IMG/VR virus record: IMGVR_UViG_3300030108_005139
Span: 1-64,000 of that record
Length of the DNA: 64,000 nt
Strand: one strand, 5' to 3'
Source of the DNA: a virus
Of this stretch, positions 1 through 7,768 are shown in pieces. Under the pieces are notes generated by a model. The model did not search any database and was not told the origin of the DNA. It saw only the letters and a list, made by a program, of their open reading frames with translations. The translations under genes and the position numbers were made by a program. Each line of letters opens with the position of its first letter. Within the stretch, counting starts at the first letter, position 1.

Positions 1-79
1 TAATCTTCTTGAAGATGGTCCCATAGACCAATATTAATGTGAGACCATAAGATATAAGAATAAAGTATAATAGTTCCAT
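1..79 (-). CDS. Tiny single-pass membrane protein, runs off the left edge
   Basis: This gene is cut by the window edge after 26 codons. It starts with ATG at 79 and reads MELLYFILISYGLTLILVYG followed by TIFKKI, a hydrophobic segment with a basic end. The start overlaps the stop of the preceding tiny gene as TGATG, so translation is probably coupled, and GGGAG lies just upstream. It is a paralogue of the gene at 79-156: both share an M-E-x-L-x-Y-F-I-x-I-S-Y pattern. I have an uncertain recollection of very small membrane proteins of this shape near the prohead genes of marine T4-like phages. Function is unknown. A role in prohead assembly at the membrane is only suggested by position, downstream of terminase and portal. 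Confidence 0.6.
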   Translation of the reverse strand, partial: MELLYFILISYGLTLILVYGTIFKKI

Positions 80-156
80 CACTCCCTAGTAGCCCCACAC
101 ACTAATAATATTATGAGACTATATGATATAATAATGAAGTATGCTAAATGCTCCAT
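79..156 (-). CDS. Tiny membrane protein, 25 aa, tandem paralogue of the next gene
   Basis: The ORF begins MEHLAYFIIISYSLIILLVC and ends GATRE. It is almost entirely one hydrophobic helix. Its ATG (156-154) overlaps the TAA of the 178-aa gene upstream as TAATG, and its TGA overlaps the start of the following gene as TGATG. GGGAG lies upstream. The surrounding DNA is an imperfect tandem repeat of about 77 bp, so the two tiny genes look like a duplication. This copy is shorter than the paralogue and may be degenerating, since it stops at TRE where the other continues into basic residues. The function is unknown. Confidence 0.5.
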   Translation of the reverse strand: MEHLAYFIIISYSLIILLVCGATRE

Positions 157-692
157 TACTCCCTATATGTAAAACTCATTCCATAAGGATTACGAATGTA
201 AATTGACTGCATAGCTCCCTTAACATCACTATGTCTAGACGAATCATAATCTGTCGATTCAGACTCGCTTGGTTCCACCAATCTAGCATTTTGAAGTTTT
301 TCAAATTCCTCAAGGTATTCAAAATATGGCTTTTCTTGCTCAATAAATTTAGCAATCGACATCAAAGAGAATTTGATAACATTTAATTTATCGCTTTCTA
401 AAATTTGAGCCTCCATTGAGCCGTGGAGATTACCACCTTGAACACTTTCGTGAGATACTATTCCTTTTTTAATTAGAAAATTGAATAGTTTATCCTGAGT
501 TTGGTATACTTCGTTAGTAAGGTCTTCCTTTGGAAAAGCTAAGATTTTCTTTTTTTCCACCATCAAAACAATATCAATGTCTGGATGGTCTCTAACAACA
601 ATATCACCACTCAAAGTTTTTCTAGCATTTAAACTAAAAACATATTCATCGGGCTCTTCTTGATCACCAATTATAATTTGGATATCAGCCAT
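156..692 (-). CDS. Conserved head-region protein of unknown function
   Basis: The protein has 178 residues and is acidic, with no membrane segment. It begins MADIQIIIGDQ and contains a glycine motif GGNLHGSMEAQ near residue 88, then a helical segment IAKFIEQEKPYFEYLEEFEK and a charged, serine-rich tail. Its start overlaps the end of the preceding 275-aa gene by 8 bp. It sits directly downstream of terminase, portal and that gene, where T4-like phages keep prohead core and protease genes, so a head assembly role is plausible. I see no serine-protease motif that would make it the gp21 protease. Function is not established. Confidence 0.75.
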   Translation of the reverse strand: MADIQIIIGDQEEPDEYVFSLNARKTLSGDIVVRDHPDIDIVLMVEKKKILAFPKEDLTNEVYQTQDKLFNFLIKKGIVSHESVQGGNLHGSMEAQILESDKLNVIKFSLMSIAKFIEQEKPYFEYLEEFEKLQNARLVEPSESESTDYDSSRHSDVKGAMQSIYIRNPYGMSFTYRE

Positions 693-1512
693 CTGATTCT
701 ATCTCCTCAACGAGTTTTTGAATCCTTAGAATTCTTTCAAGAACTTCCTCATTAATATTTTCTTTCTTATATCCATCGATTAAAGAAAGCACCTTCTTGG
801 TGGACTCAACCATTGAAAGATCCGCACTGATTTCTTCCATAGTTAGAGATTGTTCTAGTTTCTCCTTGAGTCTTCCTATTTCCTCATTTAGGTATACCTT
901 CAAGCCAACACCGTTGTCAGCAAATGAATAAATGTATTGTGTCAACAAATCTCTCTGCTCTTTTATAAGATCGCTGTAAGTATCATTGAATTTGCTTATA
1001 AAAGTGTTAAAAGTTAATTTATCGATTGGCTTCATTTTTTCTTTTACAACCTCTTCCTTAGAAGTCATATCTTTAATAATTTGCCTTTCCAACATAACCC
1101 TTTTCTTAACAGTCAATTCATCATTAAAAATTTGTGACAATGTTGCTAAATCTTTATAGTTTGGCACAAAGTTGGAAAAGACACTCTTGGTTAATTCTTT
1201 ATTGACCTTAGATATTACCTCGCTCTGCTCATCATATACTTGTTGATTCTTGAAACCTCTTGCATAGACAGTCTTAGCTTCATAAAGAATCCTTTCAGCA
1301 GTATCGTAGTCCAAGCCCCTGCTTTCTAAGACATCTTTATAAAGTTGCAATTCTTTTCCGAGAAGTGAGTCTTTTTTAAAATGTTCTTTTAAAATTGAAA
1401 GGATATGTTTTTTCTTACTGTCATTATCGTTGACAACGTTTTTAGTTAATTCTTTAACCAACGTTTCATATAAAAACGCCGTATTTCTTTTTTTATTATG
1501 CCTCAGTTTCAT
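685..1512 (-). CDS. Conserved protein next to portal, probable head assembly role
   Basis: This 275-residue protein is rich in lysine and glutamate and mostly helical, with predicted coiled-coil stretches in the second half. The N-terminus MKLRHNKKRNTAFLYE resembles, as far as I remember, a protein family beside the portal gene of T4-like cyanophages, so it is probably part of the core head module. It overlaps the end of the portal gene by 17 bp and the start of the 178-aa gene by 8 bp, which suggests translational coupling. The length and helical composition would suit a prohead core or chaperone-like role, but no domain of known function is visible. Confidence 0.75.
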   Translation of the reverse strand: MKLRHNKKRNTAFLYETLVKELTKNVVNDNDSKKKHILSILKEHFKKDSLLGKELQLYKDVLESRGLDYDTAERILYEAKTVYARGFKNQQVYDEQSEVISKVNKELTKSVFSNFVPNYKDLATLSQIFNDELTVKKRVMLERQIIKDMTSKEEVVKEKMKPIDKLTFNTFISKFNDTYSDLIKEQRDLLTQYIYSFADNGVGLKVYLNEEIGRLKEKLEQSLTMEEISADLSMVESTKKVLSLIDGYKKENINEEVLERILRIQKLVEEIESDG

Positions 1513-3424
1513 TATTCTTATTCTCCAATTCAGATATTAATCCCCTCACTTCATTGTTTATTTCCAACAATAAATCCTCTTCGTCCTTATAATTAGTTTG
1601 CTTTTCCTCTGTAATTCCATTAGCTAAACTTTTAAGAGGATCATATCCTGGAAAAAGTTTTCTATTCGTAGCAAATTCGGGAGTATGGGTTCTTCTCATA
1701 TTTACTGTTCTTCGACCAGCGCCGTGCTTATTGGACTTAACAGGATAATATATTTTGCCTTTTGCGCCTGGGGTTACATAGCCATCATCTCTTTTACCTG
1801 GTGGTGTTGCCAATAGATCTGGTGTCTCGGCTGGGGCATCGGGAGGTGTCTCAGCTGGGGTATCAGGGGGCGCTCCCTCATCTCCCGGCAAGTCCGTTGG
1901 TATATCCCCGGCTTCGCCACCTGTTAAGCCTGGTGTGTCAAGGCCAAGAGCGTCACCTCCAGCCATTTCTGCTTCAGCGACGGCATCAAGAGCCGTTAGG
2001 AACTTGCGGTCTGAAAAGATCTCTCTTTGGTTGCGTACAAATTCCTCTTCTGATAAATCAAAAATATTCTTTGCAATCCAGCGGCGGCTAAAGTATCCCT
2101 CCGTAGCTGACGCGGCGATATCAAATTTTGTTTTCCAATGCTCCAGTTCTTGAAGTTCTGCTATTTTTGAAGGATTGTTCAACTTAAGCTTGAAAGAAAT
2201 TAAGTCTCTATTTCTATATCCAAGAGAATAAAGATGTACAATTCCAATTTTCTCAAGTTCAGAAATAACAACTCTCTGCAATCTTTGAATTGTTCTCGCG
2301 AAACGAATATCCTTTTGAGCAAGAGTTGTTTTGTCCTCTTCTGCTCCTTCTCCACGAGAGAGATAAGATTGTGGAATCTTGAGAGCAGAAAAAAGCTTGT
2401 CTCTCATATATTTGATATCATCGATATCGCCTGTGTATGATCCACCAGCTAAAGTTTCAATCCGAGATGAGTTACCACCACGAACAGGAATGAAATAATC
2501 CTCCTCAACAGAAAGTGGGTTGTATCTCAAGTCAACACGACCAGTATCTTGATCAACCACTTGGTTCCTCTTCATTTGCGTCATAACTTTCTGCATATAT
2601 TGTTCCACATCTTGCGGCGGAACATTGCCAGTATCAATATAAAACACACGACGCTCAGGAGAACGAACAATACGATAGGCCATAACGGCATCTTCTAAAA
2701 GAGTTAACTGACGCCAAATACGACGGGCAGGCTCTAGGACAGACGTGCCATAAGGAGCGAACTTATCGTTTCCAAGAATTCTAAAGTGTGCAATTTGCCA
2801 GTTTTCAAACGTCATCCCGCCTTGATTCCATTGATACTGAACGTAGTTGGGGTTTGTTTGATCTTCTCCTTCCACTCTCTCTATTTCATTAAAAGGCAAA
2901 CCTATGACATTTTTTACCCCCAACTCCTCATCAATATCAATATACAGAAACATATCTCCATATTTACACATTGTTCGACACCAACCAAAAAGGTTGAAAT
3001 TTATATTCATAATATTGTTGAACAAAGAATGGAGGACAGTTTTTATTTCTTCGTTTGGGCAATCAATAGATATGAGCGGCTGCAAATCAGATGAGGTTGT
3101 CATCTCATCTGCGTAGATATCTAAAGCAGAGGCAATCTCGGGTGTATATTCCATTTGATCAAAATCGGCATATCTTTCAACGCGATTTTGAGAACCAATA
3201 ATATTTGATGATAGGTTTTGAAATGGACTATATGAAGCTTTTTTATACTGCTGACCGCTTAAAGATTTAAAAGTTTTGGCAAATTTATCAAGCTGTGTGC
3301 GGCGATACTTTCGTATTGTTTGTGCTCGATAATCAATAATTGGACCAGAAAAGATTCTAGTCAGCCTTTTAAATAAGTCTGAATTTGGATTCTTAGGGTT
3401 CTTTTTATTTATTTTTGGTGCCAT
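1496..3424 (-). CDS. gp20: Portal protein, T4 gp20-like
   Basis: The portal forms the dodecameric ring at the capsid vertex through which DNA is packaged and ejected. At 642 residues it is somewhat longer than T4 gp20 (524). The central region has the typical gp20 sequence, with YTPEIASALDIYADEM near residue 92 and then GWCRTMCKYGDMFLYIDI and PFNEIERVEG. The extra length is a proline-, glycine- and threonine-rich linker (about residues 490-555) followed by a basic stretch with GKIYYPVKSNKHGAGRRT. The gene starts 6 bp after the terminase stop and overlaps the next gene, as expected for a packaging operon. The C-terminal extension is unusual and may be an added tail-like appendage inside or outside the portal ring. 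Confidence 0.92.
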   Translation of the reverse strand: MAPKINKKNPKNPNSDLFKRLTRIFSGPIIDYRAQTIRKYRRTQLDKFAKTFKSLSGQQYKKASYSPFQNLSSNIIGSQNRVERYADFDQMEYTPEIASALDIYADEMTTSSDLQPLISIDCPNEEIKTVLHSLFNNIMNINFNLFGWCRTMCKYGDMFLYIDIDEELGVKNVIGLPFNEIERVEGEDQTNPNYVQYQWNQGGMTFENWQIAHFRILGNDKFAPYGTSVLEPARRIWRQLTLLEDAVMAYRIVRSPERRVFYIDTGNVPPQDVEQYMQKVMTQMKRNQVVDQDTGRVDLRYNPLSVEEDYFIPVRGGNSSRIETLAGGSYTGDIDDIKYMRDKLFSALKIPQSYLSRGEGAEEDKTTLAQKDIRFARTIQRLQRVVISELEKIGIVHLYSLGYRNRDLISFKLKLNNPSKIAELQELEHWKTKFDIAASATEGYFSRRWIAKNIFDLSEEEFVRNQREIFSDRKFLTALDAVAEAEMAGGDALGLDTPGLTGGEAGDIPTDLPGDEGAPPDTPAETPPDAPAETPDLLATPPGKRDDGYVTPGAKGKIYYPVKSNKHGAGRRTVNMRRTHTPEFATNRKLFPGYDPLKSLANGITEEKQTNYKDEEDLLLEINNEVRGLISELENKNNETEA

Positions 3425-3429
3425 ATTTT

Positions 3430-5004
3430 TTAACCTTTAAATAGCCAAGCGTGTTCTTGTCTCTGTTTGATTTGTTTTGATTTATTAATCGCCTTATGTC
3501 CCGTCATACCAGGTATCGTAGTATTCATAACTATTGAACTTTTTGCAAAAGAATTCATTAATGCTTTTGTATATTCTATATCTTTTTTGTTTGCTGATAA
3601 TGCAGTATCCCTCACCCAACAAGCAATAGCTAGAGCCATCACTAGATCGTCATTATATCCTCGCATTGCCTCTGGCTTATTATTGTTCCAAACAAACGTC
3701 TTGATTTCATTGAGAAGGCGAGAAGAATATATACTAATTATGTTGTTTCTGATGAATTCCTCTAATTTAGCCAAAATCATTGGCCTTGTTTTACTGGAAG
3801 TTGTGAAACCTGGCACACAATCCGTCCTTCCCTCGGCTACATATTGCTCCACATATTCGTGTGTAGACTTAATAGAATGATACACATTAGCATAACCTAG
3901 TTCTTTTATTTTCTCAATAACCGTATACCCAATGTTATTGTTTTCCACAACAAGCATACAGTCACCGTATTGTTTGCCAATATCCATCAAAAAAGGAGCA
4001 TAGTGGTCAGGAGTCATCTTACCTTGGTACTCAGCAACAATCTCCATTGTGTTGAGGTTTATAACGTGAAAAACAGAATAATCTTTTCCATCCCCTCGGG
4101 CAACGTCAGCAGATATTAAATAAGAACAAGAAGGGTCGTACTGTTGCCACATCCAAAGACCACGATCAAAACCAGTTCTATATTCTGGCTCTTTTATATT
4201 GTTTTCTATCTTAGCGATATCATTAGGATGAATTACTGTCTCACCAGACATATTAAAGTTGCACTCAAACTCTTGTGCAATCTGTCGTCTGGACATATTC
4301 TTTGTTTCTTTCTCAAACCATTCCTGATCTCGGTCAGGGTGTAGATCCCACATCAACCTAACGTGATGAAAATCGTTTGCTTGCAATTCTGCATCAATAT
4401 AAGTTTGATGAAACCAGTTACCAACACCATTGGGTGTTGATACAACAATGCAGCGACCACCAGTTGAAATTGTAGGATAAAGACCAGTCCACAATTCATC
4501 AAGACCCTCAACGTGAGCGGCCTCATCAATAACCAACAACGACAACGCTTCTGAACGACCGGCATCACCAGAAGTCGAAGCGGCTTTAATTTGTGATCCG
4601 TTTGTCAATTCAAATGAACTTCTGTTATCAACAGAGATACTAGCTATTCTAACCCATTCTGGCAAAGTTTTAATGATTGCCTTGACTTTTTTTACTAAAT
4701 TTGATGCTGTCTGAAACTTTGTTGCCATAACAAGAATATTCTTGTCACGATGAAAAAGCATCAACCAAGACACATAGGCAGCAGTAATAGTAGAGATACC
4801 CATTTGCCGAGCCTTCAATACAATGTTGAAGCGGTAATCGTTGAAGTCTTCCAGCAATTCTTGTTGAAATTCGTATGTTTTGAAAGGAACTAGGCCGTGG
4901 ATGGGGTGGGAGATTTTAGCGTAGTTATTAATAAAGTAATAAGGGTCTTTGCCAGATTTAACGATCTCCTTGATCAGTTCCTTTTTGGATAATTGATAGC
5001 TCAT
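3430..5004 (-). CDS. terL: Terminase large subunit, T4 gp17-like
   Basis: This motor and nuclease pumps DNA into the prohead and cuts the concatemer. The 524 residues contain a deviant Walker A ARQMGIST (residues 65-72), where the usual GKT lysine is isoleucine but K64 and R66 are close by, as in many T4-like terminases. Walker B is LLVIDEAAH (D160, E161), and a coupling motif VVSTPNG lies near residue 187. The RNase H-fold nuclease has three acidic sites: ADVARGDGKDYS (D300), VVENNN (E354) and GYNDDLVMA (D452/D453). It is followed 6 bp later by the portal gene. The small subunit is not obvious nearby; the 94-aa protein at 58237-58521 is a weak candidate. Confidence 0.95.
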   Translation of the reverse strand: MSYQLSKKELIKEIVKSGKDPYYFINNYAKISHPIHGLVPFKTYEFQQELLEDFNDYRFNIVLKARQMGISTITAAYVSWLMLFHRDKNILVMATKFQTASNLVKKVKAIIKTLPEWVRIASISVDNRSSFELTNGSQIKAASTSGDAGRSEALSLLVIDEAAHVEGLDELWTGLYPTISTGGRCIVVSTPNGVGNWFHQTYIDAELQANDFHHVRLMWDLHPDRDQEWFEKETKNMSRRQIAQEFECNFNMSGETVIHPNDIAKIENNIKEPEYRTGFDRGLWMWQQYDPSCSYLISADVARGDGKDYSVFHVINLNTMEIVAEYQGKMTPDHYAPFLMDIGKQYGDCMLVVENNNIGYTVIEKIKELGYANVYHSIKSTHEYVEQYVAEGRTDCVPGFTTSSKTRPMILAKLEEFIRNNIISIYSSRLLNEIKTFVWNNNKPEAMRGYNDDLVMALAIACWVRDTALSANKKDIEYTKALMNSFAKSSIVMNTTIPGMTGHKAINKSKQIKQRQEHAWLFKG

Positions 5005-5017
5005 TCATTTTCCGATT

Positions 5018-5539
5018 TCATCGAGCGACGTCATTCTTACCCAAAGATAGCCAGTTCCTAACAGAGTCGGTGAGGCGCTCCTCGCTGGCCTCTGCAACTG
5101 GCGTTACATCTCCAATGCCGCCAATCTTATAAACCCTGTTTGCTTGAACCCAGGTTCGTACCCTTGAGGTATTTTGAACGATAGCATTAACTTCACCTTG
5201 TGCAGTAAGGGTTAAAGTATCGCCAGTAACCTTCTTGTACTCTTTTTTAATAAAGCTGGAGATTTCATTTATCATCGATTCCAATTCAGATTCAAAATTG
5301 CTATCGTGAACCTCTTTTAATTGAACCTCAGAGTGATAAAGGATGTGTAACTCATCGCCGTGCAGCTTAACTTTGAAACCATCCATAACACGCCTATCGA
5401 GAATTGGATCGCCCTGCTCTCTTTTTAGCCCAAAGCTGTGAGCCTCCCCGTCATCGGTGTAGCTTTCTTTATGCCCACCATCATACGAGTATGCCAGCGC
5501 TTGAGAAATGCCTCTAATAATCTCTAATGTTGTTGCCAT
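5018..5539 (-). CDS. Conserved protein upstream of terminase, unknown function
   Basis: I place the start at ATG 5539 (MATTLEIIRGISQALAYSYD), not at the longer upstream option, because AAGGAG lies 6 nt upstream and the previous gene stops 2 bp earlier. This gives 173 residues. The protein is soluble, with an N-terminal region containing a DGGHKESYTDDGEA segment, a central amphipathic helix that includes MINEISSFIKKEYKK and a mixed C-terminus. Its position directly before the terminase and its size suggest a virion or neck component, but no domain is recognised. A tail completion or connector role is possible and unproven. Confidence 0.75.
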   Translation of the reverse strand: MATTLEIIRGISQALAYSYDGGHKESYTDDGEAHSFGLKREQGDPILDRRVMDGFKVKLHGDELHILYHSEVQLKEVHDSNFESELESMINEISSFIKKEYKKVTGDTLTLTAQGEVNAIVQNTSRVRTWVQANRVYKIGGIGDVTPVAEASEERLTDSVRNWLSLGKNDVAR

Positions 5540-5540
5540 T

Positions 5541-5930
5541 TTATTCTCCTTTTGGTCTCCAGCCAGATTTCCAGCGTTCTTCACGCCCATCTACATATTG
5601 ATAATAACATTTAAAACAGCACCCATACTTATTCATATATATGTCGTCCTGTATTTTGAACGAATATGCCTTACAAGTTGGACACGTTCTATTGCTCTTC
5701 TTACTAAGTAGTTTCTTTGGAATGAAAATTCCATCCACTTCTACTTTCTCAGATTTCTCCTCCAATGATTGGAGTCTCTCATAATATCTTTTTTGTTGTT
5801 CAATGTATTCTTTTTCTTTTTCTTCGTCCCAACCTTTCTTTGGGTTCTGGATTGCTTCGTGGCCATATTTCTCCGCGATGGCCTTTTCAAGTTTAACAAT
5901 ATAATGTGGGTCGTCGTATTGTTTCATCAT
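5541..5930 (-). CDS. Zinc-ribbon protein, 129 aa
   Basis: The N-terminal half is a charged helix rich in Lys, Glu and Gln. The C-terminal third has two cysteine pairs, CPTC and CCFKC, separated by about 20 residues, which looks like a zinc ribbon that could bind nucleic acid or support a structural fold. It starts 2 bp after the stop of the tagged nucleotidyltransferase gene (TGA AATG) and is followed within 2 bp by the next gene. It lacks either of the N-terminal tags seen just upstream, so it marks the border between the accessory block and the packaging genes. Some small phage zinc ribbons are packaging or transcription factors; which applies here is unclear. Confidence 0.75.
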   Translation of the reverse strand: MMKQYDDPHYIVKLEKAIAEKYGHEAIQNPKKGWDEEKEKEYIEQQKRYYERLQSLEEKSEKVEVDGIFIPKKLLSKKSNRTCPTCKAYSFKIQDDIYMNKYGCCFKCYYQYVDGREERWKSGWRPKGE

Positions 5931-5931
5931 T

Positions 5932-6960
5932 TCAAACCTCGGCTTTATTTAAATGATTCCATATCTTTTGATTTATATCCTTACAAATATATTTACCTTT
6001 CAACCCATACTCTTCTTGCTTTTGAATCCAAGCATCTTCTAAGTCTTTCGGGATATACCCACAATGGTCTTCACCAATCTTAACGCTCTTAGTATAATCA
6101 AGTATCTTTAAATAAGCACCAATAACATTTTCATATTCCTCTGGTGAAGCATTAGTTCTTAACCATCTGTGAAGCGCAGGGTAATTGTTGGTTGTCTTTC
6201 TAGTCAACTCAGCACCATATAAACTGCCAAGCAACTTCAAAGTCTCATCTGGCGAACTGGCAACCAACTCTCTAGTTCCTCTTTTTCTAATTCCAGAGAT
6301 GTGCTCGTAAGTATAATCTTTAATTAAGAACATTGCCAACATAAGTTGTGTTCTGTGCAGACCTTTTAGAAATTGATCATCTGCTGATGGGGGATCTGAA
6401 TGATAAGCAAACTCTAGCCAGTCTGCATTGCCAACCATCCAATCAATCTGGATACCAATATCTTGTTGTTCTCCTTCTTCATTGAACTGAGGGAATAACG
6501 AGAACATCGTGCCAGGTCCAATCTTCTTTATATTAGAAATGATCATATCTGACTCGTTGTTGAAATACTTGGCAAGCTCTGTTAAGAAAGCACGCCAGCC
6601 AATCTCAGCGTCAGTTCTGGTTCTCGCTCTTCGCTTGAATAAGTCAAAGGTGCTTTGCCAAGCATCAGGATCAATGTTCCATTCTTTTAATCCTTCGGGA
6701 GTTACCACACCATCTTTAAAAAAACTTGTTGCATCCATTGCCAAATCGATGTCGCCAGATATTGACTTTTTACCGACAGAACCTAAATAACGAAATTCTG
6801 CAAAGACATCTTTTTTAAGAGGGAATAATTTATTTAACTCTTCACGATATTTATCAAGAGTTGGTTTTATATATTCCAGAGGAATGCTGGCAGCCTTTCC
6901 ATCAAAAACATTTCCGCCCTCGTCAAGAAACTTTCGCCAGTTTTCAAATATTAATTTCAT
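5932..6960 (-). CDS. Tagged nucleotidyltransferase-fold protein
   Basis: It begins with the type-1 tag MKLIFENWRKFLDE. Beyond it, residues 59-76 (LGSVGKKSISGDIDLAMD) hold the GS...DxD signature of the DNA polymerase beta-like nucleotidyltransferase superfamily, with D70 and D72 as the likely metal ligands. Members transfer NMP to RNA, proteins or small molecules. The rest (about residues 80-342) is helical and resembles no partner domain I can name. The ATG overlaps the stop of the HNH gene as ATGA. L12-D13-E14 fits a prohead protease site, so I infer a head-packaged, processed protein acting in the host after injection. The substrate cannot be read from the sequence. Confidence 0.8.
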   Translation of the reverse strand: MKLIFENWRKFLDEGGNVFDGKAASIPLEYIKPTLDKYREELNKLFPLKKDVFAEFRYLGSVGKKSISGDIDLAMDATSFFKDGVVTPEGLKEWNIDPDAWQSTFDLFKRRARTRTDAEIGWRAFLTELAKYFNNESDMIISNIKKIGPGTMFSLFPQFNEEGEQQDIGIQIDWMVGNADWLEFAYHSDPPSADDQFLKGLHRTQLMLAMFLIKDYTYEHISGIRKRGTRELVASSPDETLKLLGSLYGAELTRKTTNNYPALHRWLRTNASPEEYENVIGAYLKILDYTKSVKIGEDHCGYIPKDLEDAWIQKQEEYGLKGKYICKDINQKIWNHLNKAEV

Positions 6961-7406
6961 TTCTGTCCCCTAAAATAATCCACGAGTTCTTCTCTTGTTG
7001 GAACCTCTGGACTATTCAAAAACTCTTTATATAGCCACCCATCTGGATTTTGTTTTCTATTTTCGCTCATCCACTCATAAGAAACAGAACCAATATCGCT
7101 GGCTCTTTCTTTATTACATATATTACAAGCCCACGCCAAGTTCCAAAGATCTCCCTTCAGCATCCTTCGCGCTTTGCCATTGTTGCCAGCGGCTGATTGT
7201 GGTATGATGTGTTCAACTGAAATTATTCTATTTTCGGTTAGCCCGCACCAACAACAAGGTACCCCTTCGGTGGCCTGTTTCTTTATCCACCTTCCTACTG
7301 GTCTCTTCACATCTACTGGTAAAGCCTTGACCCAATCAACCCAGACCGATGCGATGCTTGTTTCTTCTTTCAAGTACTTTCGCCAGTTTTCAAATAGTAA
7401 TTTCAC
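6957..7406 (-). CDS. Tagged HNH endonuclease
   Basis: This 149-residue protein starts with GTG and the type-1 tag MKLLFENWRKYLKE. It carries an HNH nuclease fold: CCWC at 51-54, a catalytic VEHIIPQS (H66) and NLAWACNICNKER at 89-101 with the second zinc-binding cysteine pair (C94, C97). HNH enzymes nick or cut DNA. The presence of a tag separates it from ordinary homing endonucleases, which have none, and suggests delivery with the virion, for example to attack host or competitor DNA. Both its ends are formed by tag repeats: the start GTGA overlaps the stop of the ParB-like gene and its stop lies in the ATGA of the next gene. Confidence 0.85.
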   Translation of the reverse strand: MKLLFENWRKYLKEETSIASVWVDWVKALPVDVKRPVGRWIKKQATEGVPCCWCGLTENRIISVEHIIPQSAAGNNGKARRMLKGDLWNLAWACNICNKERASDIGSVSYEWMSENRKQNPDGWLYKEFLNSPEVPTREELVDYFRGQK

Positions 7407-7768
7407 TTCTGCTTCCTATAAACCGGAATCTTTTTTATCCCTAAGCGCTTTGCTGCTTCCAATCTATGGTGTCCATCTAGCACATAAAAAAACGATTCAC
7501 TAGTTCCACTTTTTTCTGTTGGGGTGTAATCCTCTTGCCCTTTTAGTTTGTAGGTCACAACAGGCTTTTGATTACAAACTTCTATAGGGGGAAAATTACC
7601 AGAGTCAATTTGTTTCATTTTTTTTTGAATTACCTCTTCGCACTCTCTTGAGGGACATTCGTGCTCTTTACCGTGACCCAATTCTTCTGTTGGGATTAAT
7701 GTGGCAACATCAACGTAAAAAACCCGCTCATTTAAAAATCTTTTCCAGTTTTCAAATAGTAGTTTCAC
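7403..7768 (-). CDS. Tagged ParB/sulfiredoxin-like protein
   Basis: It has 121 residues, a GTG start and the tag MKLLFENWKRFLNE. The C-terminus contains VLDGHHRLEAAKRLGIKK (about residues 97-114), the D-G-x-H-R-x-x-A motif of the ParB N-terminal/sulfiredoxin fold. Family members include CTP-binding partition proteins, nucleases and sulfiredoxin-type enzymes, and small phage versions exist. The upstream part has a CPSRECEEV segment that might bind metal. It has no DNA-binding helix-turn-helix, so it is not a normal partition protein. It is part of the five-gene overlapping chain and would be packaged if the tag works as I propose. A second protein with a similar GGRHR motif lies at 10859-11440. 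Confidence 0.75.
   Translation of the reverse strand: MKLLFENWKRFLNERVFYVDVATLIPTEELGHGKEHECPSRECEEVIQKKMKQIDSGNFPPIEVCNQKPVVTYKLKGQEDYTPTEKSGTSESFFYVLDGHHRLEAAKRLGIKKIPVYRKQK

Noticed and set aside
1762-2153. Plus-strand ORFs opposite the portal C-terminus
   Set aside because: They are shadows of the Pro/Ala/Thr-rich linker codons with no ribosome site, as are all other plus-strand ORFs in the window.
3430-5004. Terminase with isoleucine in place of the Walker A lysine as an inactive motor
   Set aside because: Deviant ARQMGIST P-loops with nearby K and R are usual in T4-like terminases, and Walker B and nuclease sites are intact.
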